Below are positions 1 through 5,644 of a DNA stretch of 5,968 bases, piece by piece (position 1 is the first letter of the stretch; every line of letters begins with the position of its first letter). This stretch comes from Bacteroides sp. (GTDB taxonomy: Bacteria; Bacteroidota; Bacteroidia; Bacteroidales; Bacteroidaceae). The DNA lies in contig DYCT01000138.1 of assembly GCA_019417975.1 (NCBI GenBank), forward strand, positions 1 to 5,968. Direction: 5' to 3'. The notes below the pieces were generated by a model that saw nothing but the letters and a program-made list of their open reading frames with translations, did not search any database and was not told the origin of the DNA. The translations under genes were made by a program, and so were the position numbers.

Positions 1-606
1 ATGTTTTCTGGAATTGTAGAAGAATACGCTGAGGTAGTTCGTGTGGTAAAAGACCGTGAAAACCTCCATTTGAGTTTGAAATGTTCGTTTGTCAACGAAT
101 TGAAGATAGACCAAAGTGTGTCGCACAACGGAGTGTGCCTTACTGTGGTTAGCCTTGACGAGGATACTTATACTGTAACAGCGATGAAAGAGACTATCGA
201 GCGCTCAAACATCGGTTTGTTGCAGGTAGGGGATAAAGTGAATGTGGAACGTAGCATGATGATGAACGGACGTTTGGATGGACACATCGTGCAGGGACAT
301 GTAGACCAAACGGCTGTATGTATGGCGGTAGACGATGCCAATGGCAGTTGGTACTATACGTTTCAATACAAAGCAGATGCTGAAATGGCAAAACGTGGTT
401 ATGTTACAGTAGATAAGGGCTCGGTGACCGTCAATGGAGTCAGCCTTACGGTATGTAATCCTACCGACGATAGTTTTCAGGTAGCTATTATCCCTTACAC
501 ATATGAAAATACCAATTTTCATACGATCAAGGTCGGGACTGTGGTAAATATCGAATTTGATATTATCGGTAAGTACCTGAGCAGGATGATTGCTTATAAT
601 AAATAA
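1..606 (+). CDS. ribE: Riboflavin synthase (alpha subunit)
   Basis: This enzyme catalyses the dismutation of two 6,7-dimethyl-8-ribityllumazine molecules into riboflavin and a pyrimidinedione, the last step of cytoplasmic riboflavin synthesis. The 201-residue length is normal for the family. The protein is an internal duplication of two lumazine-binding beta barrels. The first has the N-terminal MFSGIVE (family form MFTGIxE) and NGVCLTV at residues 43-49. The linker carries GHVD at 99-102. The second barrel repeats the pattern as KGSVTVNGVSLTV at 139-151, followed by IPYTYENTNF at 164-173, where the usual form is IPHTxExT. The ATG is the first base of the window, so the upstream promoter cannot be seen, but the MFSGIVE start is the conserved family start. 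The nitroreductase gene begins 16 bp after the stop, which suggests one transcript. The identification is secure; only the symbol varies between species (ribE or ribC). Confidence 0.96.
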   Translation: MFSGIVEEYAEVVRVVKDRENLHLSLKCSFVNELKIDQSVSHNGVCLTVVSLDEDTYTVTAMKETIERSNIGLLQVGDKVNVERSMMMNGRLDGHIVQGHVDQTAVCMAVDDANGSWYYTFQYKADAEMAKRGYVTVDKGSVTVNGVSLTVCNPTDDSFQVAIIPYTYENTNFHTIKVGTVVNIEFDIIGKYLSRMIAYNK

Positions 607-622
607 GGTGGAGGAATCTGTT

Positions 623-1162
623 ATGGAAGACTTTCTTTCGTTGGTAAAAGCTCGTCAGAGCGACCGTGCATACGATGTTTCGAAGCCGGTTGAGCCTGAG
701 AAATTGGCGCGTATCTTGGAGGCTGCCCGTTTGGCTCCATCGGCTTGTAATGCACAGCCTTGGCATTTTGTGGTGGTTACCGATGCCGAATTGGCTGTGA
801 AGGTAGGAAAAGCTACAGCCGGATTGGGGATGAATAAGTTTGCCAAGAATGCACCTGTCCATATCCTTTTGGTGGAGGAAAGTGCCAATCTCACTTCTTT
901 CTTAGGCAGTAAAATCAAGGATAAGTATTTTCCGCTAATAGATATAGGTATTGCAGCTGCTCACATTTCTTTGGCTGCTGAGGCTGAAGGATTAGGCTCA
1001 TGTATCTTGGGCTGGTTTGATGAGAAAGAATTGAAGCACCTGACCGGTATTCCGGAAAACAAGCGTGTACTGTTGGACATAACTATCGGATATCCGGCTA
1101 AGGGTAAGCGAGTGAAAAGCAGGAAAGATGCATCGAAAGTGATTTCTTGGAATAAATATTAA
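623..1162 (+). CDS. Small FMN-dependent nitroreductase family protein
   Basis: This is a 179-residue member of the nitroreductase (NADH oxidase/NfsB-like) superfamily, cytoplasmic flavoenzymes that reduce nitro compounds, quinones or related electron acceptors with NAD(P)H. Visible family marks are RQSDRAY at residues 11-17 (the FMN phosphate-binding R-x-S-x-R pattern), LAPSACNAQPWHF at 37-49, and GLGSCILGWF at 123-132, where the second FMN-contacting segment usually lies. IGYPAKGKRVKSRK near the C terminus is also typical of small anaerobe members. The start is the ATG at 623, because GGAGG lies at 610-614 with normal spacing. An in-frame upstream ATG at 590 would overlap ribE and is unlikely. 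The gene follows ribE by 16 bp and is closed by a strong terminator, so the two probably form one operon. The physiological substrate cannot be inferred from the sequence. Confidence 0.9.
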   Translation: MEDFLSLVKARQSDRAYDVSKPVEPEKLARILEAARLAPSACNAQPWHFVVVTDAELAVKVGKATAGLGMNKFAKNAPVHILLVEESANLTSFLGSKIKDKYFPLIDIGIAAAHISLAAEAEGLGSCILGWFDEKELKHLTGIPENKRVLLDITIGYPAKGKRVKSRKDASKVISWNKY

Positions 1163-1191
1163 TTCGTTCGGTGCGGAGGGCATTCTAAAGG

Positions 1192-1238
1192 AGAGCCGTA
1201 TCAAAATCTCATTGCGAGAGGATGATACGGCTCTTTTT
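1192..1238 (+). terminator. Intrinsic terminator of the ribE-nitroreductase operon
   Basis: Perfect 11-bp arms (AGAGCCGTATC at 1192-1202 and GATACGGCTCT at 1224-1234) are followed by a run of five T at 1234-1238. The loop contains a second small stem, TCTC at 1207-1210 with GAGA at 1216-1219. It lies 29 bp after the nitroreductase stop and is clearly oriented for plus-strand transcription. Confidence 0.9.
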
Positions 1239-1442
1239 AGGATGTATCTTTTAGAATCAGACTTTTCGAGTTATCCTACACATAGGTAGTTTCAAGAATT
1301 GCAAACGGATGTCGGAATACATTAAGTATAATTCTATTCTACGATTGTTGTTTTGATAAATAAAAGCTATTACTTGAGATAAAAAGAAACTGATAAGCTG
1401 ATTATGGTATGCTTTTTGACGTTTTATATAATTCTTGTTTTG

Positions 1443-1495
1443 TATATTTATGCATAAATATATATGTATATTGACTCTTATTGCATATTTATGCA
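1443..1495. promoter_or_regulatory. Two ArgR-box-like palindromes
   Basis: A perfect 20-bp palindrome (TATATTTATGCATAAATATA) occupies 1443-1462. A second dyad with perfect 6-bp arms, TGCATA-TT-TATGCA, occupies 1482-1495. Their centres are about 36 bp apart. AT-rich TGCATA/TATGCA dyads resemble arginine-repressor (ArgR) boxes, whose general form is TGnATwwwwATnCA. A related dyad lies at 1772-1795. Neither flanking gene reads away from here, so the regulated transcript is unclear. The dyads are seen directly; assignment to ArgR is inference. Confidence 0.4.
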
Positions 1496-1554
1496 GGTTA
1501 TTGGGGCAAAAAAGCCTTGTTTTGGGGCACTGAAAAGTGCTATTTCGGATGAAA

Positions 1555-1588
1555 TATCTTAGGATACTTTGCCAAGTATCCTAAGATA
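1555..1588. repeat. 15-bp perfect inverted repeat (hairpin, 4-nt loop)
   Basis: TATCTTAGGATACTT at 1555-1569 and AAGTATCCTAAGATA at 1574-1588 are exact reverse complements separated by TGCC. The arms can extend outward past one mismatch (1554/1589) into A-T and wobble pairs. A 9-bp direct repeat, GATACTTTG, also occurs at 1563-1571 and 1585-1593. No T-run follows on either strand, so this is not a canonical intrinsic terminator, although a bidirectional transcription barrier between convergent genes is possible. Confidence 0.85.
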
Positions 1589-1701
1589 CTTTGAAAACGC
1601 ACCTATGGTTCCTCCGGATTTTTCCCGATTTCTCATCGATTTTTGCTAATAAAAAAGAACAAAAATTATTCGATTTTTATGTATATGCTTGTATTACAAT
1701 G

Positions 1702-1762
1702 ATTTTCGAAAATAAAATTCGCGAATTTGCAAACATACGGTCTTTTGTTCGCAAATTCGCGA
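1702..1762. repeat. Cluster of palindromes and a 12-bp inverted repeat
   Basis: ATTTTCGAAAAT (1702-1713) and AAATTCGCGAATTT (1715-1728) are perfect adjacent palindromes. In addition, TCGCGAATTTGC (1719-1730) is exactly inverted as GCAAATTCGCGA (1751-1762) across a 20-bp spacer. On the minus strand the start of the spacer holds TATGTTTG (1737-1730), which fits the Bacteroides -7 element, but I see no TTTG at the right -33 distance. Confidence 0.7.
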
Positions 1763-1771
1763 TTCTCGCAC

Positions 1772-1795
1772 TGCATAAATATACATTTTTATGCA
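1772..1795. promoter_or_regulatory. Third TGCATA dyad
   Basis: TGCATAAA (1772-1779) and TTTATGCA (1788-1795) are inverted arms around an 8-bp AT-rich spacer. The sequence shares most of its first 15 bases with 1451-1465. It is the same motif type as the ArgR-box-like pair about 300 bp to the left. The role is unknown. Confidence 0.4.
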
Positions 1796-1808
1796 TTTTG
1801 ACAGTATG

Positions 1809-1875
1809 CTATTCAAGCAGATTCGCATCTGCCAAGGCGATAAAGTAGAGACATGTATAGTCTCCTCTTGAATAG
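1809..1875. other. Possible structured RNA: three-way junction
   Basis: A 9-bp outer stem (CTATTCAAG at 1809-1817 with CTTGAATAG at 1867-1875) encloses two hairpins: CAGAT-TCGC-ATCTG (1818-1831) and GAGAC-ATGTATA-GTCTC (1848-1864). Read on the minus strand, the first hairpin has a GCGA loop, which is a GNRA tetraloop, so a minus-strand RNA downstream of the membrane protein gene is the better guess. An alternative stem, CTCCT with AGGAG (1862-1878), competes with the outer stem. I recognise no known RNA family, and no RNA product is shown. Confidence 0.3.
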
Positions 1876-1946
1876 GAGGGGATAAGCCGTCTTTCCTTCT
1901 TTTGGCTGCTCTTGTCGTCTTGGTTTTACCAGACTGCAATAATTCT

Positions 1947-3272
1947 TTATAAATCTTTCAATAGAATTTTGTCGCTGCTGTTGTAATATTCTCGACGGGC
2001 TTTAAGCAAAGCTTGCCATTGGTCATGAAACTGGTTTTCACGGTCTACCTTGAATGATTCGGAACCGAACTTGTCCAGTCTGTCGAGCAATATAGCTACG
2101 CTTAGAGAATGGATATCTACCGATGGGGAATAGGCCAATTCTTTGCTTTTGGCATCCCCTGATACAACTTCATGGATAAGTTGGATTTCCTGAAGACGAT
2201 ATAACACTTGGTGTACCAGGCGAATTGGGATTTGGTTCTGTTGTGATAGTTCTTCGGCAGTGTAGGGGTTTTCATTCTTTTCAAAGCGTTTGCAGATGAG
2301 CGACATGATAAGGAGACAGATAAAGTCGCGATAGCGACGACTCACGTGTTTGGTATCGTGCTCGAAGTTGAAATTGCGGATGTTCTGACCGGCATATGTG
2401 AGTTCGGCTCCAAAAAGACAAATGGTCCATGAGATTTGCAGCCATAGCAAGAAGAGCGGGATGGCGGCAAAACTACCGTAGATGGCATTGTATTTTGATA
2501 CCCATATTTGGCTATCTATATATAGGTATTGGAAAATCTGATAGGCGGTACCGGCTATGATTCCGGATATGAGCGCGTGTTTCAGCTTGACGCGCGTATT
2601 GGGCATAAAGGCGTATAGTCCGGTAAACATCAGCCAGGTCAACACATAGGGAATCAGGCGGACTAAGAACTTAAAGATGGGAGCCAGTATCACGAAGTCG
2701 GTCATATTTTTAATCATGGTACTCATGAAGATGGATAATCCGGCCGAGATGACGATGAGCAGTGGCAATAGCAATAACATAGAGAAATAGTCGGTTACCT
2801 TTCGGTATAGACTACGTCCTTTCTTTACCTCCCAAATGCGGTTGAAGGTGATTTCGATATTTATAATCAGATTGATAACAGTCCATAACAGCAAGACGAT
2901 GCCCACTCCGATGAAAACTCCATTCTTTGTATTGGTCAGATAGGTGTTGGCCATTTGCAGGATGGCTTCTGTCGCAATGGTCTGTCCGCTTATGCTGTGT
3001 CGGATTTCGTTTTCCACCAGTTCGGCCAATCCGAACCCTTTGGCAATGGCAAATACAATCGCCAGAATGGGAGCAATGGAAAGTAGTGTACTATACGTCA
3101 GAGCCGAGGCCTTATTGATGATACGGTCTTGTGTGAAGCGGCGGATGGCGATGATGACGGTTTTTATGATGAAATAGATGGATGAGCGTCCTTTGCTTAC
3201 TTCGCTTTCTGTGACACGCCAAATGTCGTAAGTGATGAAAGCCCAAAGCCGTTTGATTTTATCTGTCAGCAC
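1947..3272 (-). CDS. yihY: YihY/BrkB-family inner-membrane protein with C-terminal winged-helix-like domain
   Basis: This 441-residue integral membrane protein belongs to the YihY/BrkB (virulence factor BrkB, UPF0761) family. Its biochemical function is not firmly established. Hydrophobic segments lie at about residues 56-78, 118-140, 163-187, 193-222, 234-252 and 264-294, matching the usual six-helix core. Family marks include ALTYSTLLSIAPILA (57-71), FNRIW (143-147) and YGSFAAIPLFLLWLQISW (265-282). After the last helix a soluble tail follows. Residues 310-385 (including YTAEELSQQNQIPIRLVHQV and a following YRLQEIQLIHEV) look like a winged helix-turn-helix, which is common in Bacteroidetes members. 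The start is taken as GTG at 3272, because no ATG exists nearby and the next methionines fall inside the membrane core. No clear ribosome binding site precedes it. The rnpB 3' end lies only about 40 bp upstream, so the gene probably depends on readthrough from the rnpB promoter or on a promoter inside rnpB. Confidence 0.9.
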   Translation of the reverse strand: MLTDKIKRLWAFITYDIWRVTESEVSKGRSSIYFIIKTVIIAIRRFTQDRIINKASALTYSTLLSIAPILAIVFAIAKGFGLAELVENEIRHSISGQTIATEAILQMANTYLTNTKNGVFIGVGIVLLLWTVINLIINIEITFNRIWEVKKGRSLYRKVTDYFSMLLLLPLLIVISAGLSIFMSTMIKNMTDFVILAPIFKFLVRLIPYVLTWLMFTGLYAFMPNTRVKLKHALISGIIAGTAYQIFQYLYIDSQIWVSKYNAIYGSFAAIPLFLLWLQISWTICLFGAELTYAGQNIRNFNFEHDTKHVSRRYRDFICLLIMSLICKRFEKNENPYTAEELSQQNQIPIRLVHQVLYRLQEIQLIHEVVSGDAKSKELAYSPSVDIHSLSVAILLDRLDKFGSESFKVDRENQFHDQWQALLKARREYYNSSDKILLKDL

Positions 3273-3311
3273 GGTGTGAGTATTTTGAAAATTAGCAATG
3301 TCGAAAAAAAG

Positions 3312-3674
3312 AAAAGCAGACAGCCTGTAAGCCGAGTTCTGTTCTCCCCGAAAGGAGTGCCTGTCATTTATCTTGTCCCGATGTCACCACCGGGCTTTAG
3401 CGGTCTACCCTCCGGCATGGGGCGAGCAACCCTCGTACGCCGGTTTACATGACCTTACAGCTCCTGAGATGCACTGCCCGATGTGTCGCCACATCAGCGG
3501 TGGGCTCTTACCCCGCCTTCTCACCCTTACCTCTCCCGAAAGAGGGGCGGTTGTTTTCTTCTGCACGACTCTGCCCTCGCGGACACCTTCCCCTAGGAAG
3601 CAGGATGCTCTATGCTGCCCGGACTTTCCTCCCGTCTCTAAATGAGACCAGCGACAAGCCGGCCATCTGCTTAT
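3312..3674 (-). ncRNA. rnpB: RNase P RNA (bacterial type A)
   Basis: This is the catalytic RNA that, with the RnpA protein, removes 5' leaders from pre-tRNAs. The minus strand shows the universally conserved GAGGAAAGTCCGGGC near the 5' end (3631-3617) and ACAGAACTCGGCTTACA near the 3' end (3342-3326), preceded by GATAAATGACAGGC as in other type A RNAs. The ends pair to form P1: AAGCAGA at 3672-3666 with TCTGCTT at 3320-3314. The stretch GGTAAGAGCCCACCGC in the middle fits the conserved P8-P9 region. A T-rich run follows P1 on the minus strand (3315-3303), so P1 plus this tract may serve as the terminator. The length of about 360 nt is normal. The exact ends are inferred from P1 and from the promoter position, so allow a few bases either way. 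Confidence 0.96.
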
Positions 3675-3680
3675 TGGCTA

Positions 3681-3688
3681 CAAAGATA
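3681..3688 (-). promoter_or_regulatory. rnpB promoter, -7 element
   Basis: On the minus strand, TATCTTTG (3688-3681) is an exact match to the Bacteroides -7 consensus TAnnTTTG. Initiation about 6-8 bp downstream would fall near 3674, which agrees with the RNA 5' end predicted from the P1 stem. I see no good -33 TTTG at the usual 19-21 bp distance, so that element is weak or divergent. Confidence 0.65.
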
Positions 3689-3736
3689 GTGTTTTTTCTC
3701 TAAAGCTGTCATATATATCCTATAGATTCATGTTGT

Positions 3737-3768
3737 TTTGTCAGTTATCTGTAACGAATGTAAATTTG
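3737..3768 (+). promoter_or_regulatory. htrA promoter (Bacteroides sigma-ABfr type)
   Basis: TTTG at 3737-3740 and TAAATTTG at 3761-3768 are separated by exactly 20 bp. Both fit the Bacteroides housekeeping consensus, -33 TTTG and -7 TAnnTTTG. Initiation near 3774-3776 would give htrA a leader of about 155 nt. The promoter is divergent from, and about 50 bp away from, the rnpB -7 element. Confidence 0.7.
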
Positions 3769-3780
3769 GCAGTAGTGGCA

Positions 3781-3908
3781 GTTAACCCCTGTTAAGTAGT
3801 GAATTACCTCTGTTAAAAGAAAGCAAAAGAGTATGGCAGAAAGAATAACCGACCGAAATTTGTTGTTAATTTAACGTCTGTAAGTTAAAAACGAAATCAG
3901 ATATTAAC
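3781..3908. repeat. GTTAA motif cluster in the htrA leader
   Basis: GTTAA occurs at 3781, 3791, 3812, 3865 and 3884, and its complement TTAAC starts at 3782, 3871 and 3904. Some copies are arranged as small dyads: TTAAC-CCCT-GTTAA (3782-3795) and GTTAA-T-TTAAC (3865-3875). They lie between the predicted transcription start and the htrA start codon. The function is unknown; an operator array or RNA-level control is possible. Confidence 0.5.
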
Positions 3909-3929
3909 ATTTTAATCAATAAGAAACGT

Positions 3930-5462
3930 ATGAAACAGCAAACGAAAACATTTTTAGGAGTAGGGCTGATTTGCATAGCTGTCAGCGCAGGTGTGGCAGG
4001 TATCACTGCTTATTCTTTGTACGAACCTAAAGAGGAAGGTCAATCGTTTAACCAGATATTTCAGCAGAACCCCAATGCGCAATTGGCGGCATTGAGTGGC
4101 GTGAATGGACAACCTGTGGATTTGACTGTCGCTGCCGAGAGTTCAATTCATGCCGTTGTGCATATCAAGGCTAAACAGACTTCAAAAGTACAGACTGTAC
4201 AGACAATGCCCGATATTTTTGACTTCTTTTTCAATGACGGCCGAGGACGTAGCCAAAAAGTGCAGACTCCGGAGCGTGTTGGATTTGGTTCGGGTGTTAT
4301 TATTTCGGTAGACGGTTATATCGTGACCAATAATCACGTGGTAGATGGTGCTGATGAAATTACTGTGAAACTGAATGATAATCGTGAATTTGCAGGCCGT
4401 ATCATAGGAACAGACCCCAGCACAGATTTGGCATTGGTGAAGATTGAAGGTGATGATTTTCCCGCTATCCCTGTGGGTGATTCGGATGCTTTGAAAGTAG
4501 GCGAGTGGGTACTTGCTGTGGGTAACCCTTTCAACTTGACATCTACAGTGACTGCCGGAATTGTCAGTGCCAAAGCTCGCAGCATCGGAATCTATAACGG
4601 AGGCGTAGAGTCGTTTATTCAGACAGATGCCGCCATCAATCAAGGAAACAGTGGTGGAGCGTTGGTAAACATCAAAGGTCAGTTGGTTGGCATTAATTCG
4701 GCTTTGGCATCGCCTACAGGTGCTTATTCGGGTTATGGTTTTGCTATCCCGACTAGTATTATGACAAAGGTAGTAGCCGACTTGAAACAATATGGTACTG
4801 TGCAGCGTGCGTTGTTGGGTATCAAAGGTGCCTCGTTGGGCGGTGATGGTAATATGAGCGATATGCCTATCGACGAAAAAGGAACCAAATTGAGTGATAA
4901 ACAGAAAGAATTGGGCGTAGTAGACGGTGTATGGGTGAATGAAGTGGTAGAAGGCGGTTCGGCCGCTGCTGCCGGTATTCGTTCGAACGATGTAATTGTA
5001 GGACTTGATGGCAAATCCATTAAGAATATGGCTGAATTGCAAGAGGCATTGGTAGTACATCGCCCAGGCGATAAAGTAAAAGTGAAAATTATCCGCGACA
5101 AGAAAGAAAAGACAGTGGAAGTGCTGTTGAAGAACGAACAAGGCACTACCAAAGTGGTGAAGAGTGTGGATATGGATATATTGGGAGCTGCATTCCGAGT
5201 ATTGCCCGATGATAAGAAGCAACAACTCAATTTGGGATACGGTTTGGAAGTAACAGGTGTTAATGGTGGTAAAATGGGTGCTGCGGGTATTCGTAAGGGA
5301 TTCATCATCTTGAAGGTGAACAACCAGCAAATGCGCAAGGTGAGCGATTTGGAAGAAGTCTTGAAGGCTGCTTCGAAATCACCGGAGCAGGTTCTCTTCA
5401 TTACCGGTATGTTCCCGTCCGGAAAACGAGCCAACTATGCAGTTGACTTGTCGCAAGAATAA
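3930..5462 (+). CDS. htrA: HtrA/Deg-family periplasmic serine protease with two PDZ domains
   Basis: This 510-residue ATP-independent protease/chaperone of the DegP/DegQ/DegS family is expected to degrade or refold damaged envelope proteins in the periplasm. Residues 1-28 form a basic then hydrophobic signal sequence or anchor; Cys15 is not in a lipobox. The trypsin-like domain spans about 65-285. Its catalytic triad is intact: His136 in TNNHVVDG, Asp166 in STDLALV and Ser241 in QGNSGGAL. A flexible segment at 85-115 (FDFFFNDGRGRSQK) corresponds to the LA loop. PDZ1 covers about 290-400 and PDZ2 about 413-505. PDZ1 starts with the carboxylate-binding-like ALLGIKG (294-300) and carries a hydrophilic insertion near 302-328. 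The ATG at 3930 precedes a good signal sequence, although the ribosome binding site is weak. The gene stands alone between its own promoter and a strong terminator. DegP versus DegQ type cannot be decided from the sequence. Confidence 0.96.
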   Translation: MKQQTKTFLGVGLICIAVSAGVAGITAYSLYEPKEEGQSFNQIFQQNPNAQLAALSGVNGQPVDLTVAAESSIHAVVHIKAKQTSKVQTVQTMPDIFDFFFNDGRGRSQKVQTPERVGFGSGVIISVDGYIVTNNHVVDGADEITVKLNDNREFAGRIIGTDPSTDLALVKIEGDDFPAIPVGDSDALKVGEWVLAVGNPFNLTSTVTAGIVSAKARSIGIYNGGVESFIQTDAAINQGNSGGALVNIKGQLVGINSALASPTGAYSGYGFAIPTSIMTKVVADLKQYGTVQRALLGIKGASLGGDGNMSDMPIDEKGTKLSDKQKELGVVDGVWVNEVVEGGSAAAAGIRSNDVIVGLDGKSIKNMAELQEALVVHRPGDKVKVKIIRDKKEKTVEVLLKNEQGTTKVVKSVDMDILGAAFRVLPDDKKQQLNLGYGLEVTGVNGGKMGAAGIRKGFIILKVNNQQMRKVSDLEEVLKAASKSPEQVLFITGMFPSGKRANYAVDLSQE

Positions 5463-5486
5463 ACTTTGACTCTATACGTTTAATCG

Positions 5487-5527
5487 AAAGTGTCGTTCTT
5501 GTCTTTTTGCAGGAGCGACACTTTTTT
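5487..5527 (+). terminator. Intrinsic terminator after htrA
   Basis: AAAGTGTCG (5487-5495) pairs with CGACACTTT (5516-5524). The stem continues inward through wobble and Watson-Crick pairs (5496-5501 with 5510-5515), leaving a small T-rich loop. Six T follow at 5522-5527. It lies 25 bp after the htrA stop and separates htrA from rpoD. Confidence 0.92.
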
Positions 5528-5644
5528 AGCATGTTTCCGTTAGCTTTTACATAATAAACAAGAAATAATGACAAGCGAGTTAGGATACTCCCCAAGAAAA
5601 AGAACTTTATACTAAATACTAAAATGGAAAAAGTTTCGTTAACA

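Larger units (their letters stand above)
1243..1946. other. Dyad-rich intergenic region without a convincing gene
   Basis: About 700 bp lie between the plus-strand operon terminator and the 3' end of the minus-strand membrane protein gene. The stretch is AT-rich. Open frames at 1591-1848 (plus) and 1694-1939 (minus, TTG start) cross several inverted repeats, have no family resemblance I recognise, and read as low-complexity or chance protein. What the region does hold is structure: TGCATA dyads, a 15-bp hairpin, a cluster of CG-centred palindromes and a possible three-way junction, each listed separately. The part at 1243-1430 shows nothing I can name. No clear minus-strand terminator follows the membrane protein gene. 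Confidence 0.6.

Noticed and set aside
590..622. Upstream ATG for the nitroreductase (11 extra residues)
   Set aside because: It would overlap the end of ribE, and the GGAGG site at 610-614 is positioned for the ATG at 623.
1591..1848. 85-residue plus-strand open frame in the convergent intergenic region
   Set aside because: It starts at the edge of the 15-bp hairpin, crosses several inverted repeats, is rich in Phe/Lys/Ile from AT-rich DNA, and has no ribosome binding site or known similarity.
1440..1880. CRISPR array or tandem repeat locus
   Set aside because: The repeats are isolated inverted or two-copy direct repeats without regular spacers, and no cas genes are nearby.
1694..1939. 81-residue minus-strand open frame just after the membrane protein gene
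   Set aside because: It needs a TTG start, crosses the palindromes and putative junction stem, and has no recognised domain. The position 8 bp after a stop is suggestive but not enough.
3373..3703. Two plus-strand open frames over the RNase P RNA gene
   Set aside because: The DNA is explained by conserved rnpB sequence on the opposite strand. The translated products are Cys/Pro/Arg-rich artefacts of structured RNA.
4182..5330. Long 382-residue open frame antisense to htrA
   Set aside because: It lies wholly opposite a clear HtrA gene with an intact catalytic triad. Its protein is rich in His, Tyr, Ser and Thr and has no recognisable domain, as expected for a shadow frame.
4733..5434. Second antisense open frame (233 residues) over the htrA PDZ region
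   Set aside because: It is a Ser/Thr/Pro-rich shadow of the htrA coding frame with no family resemblance.
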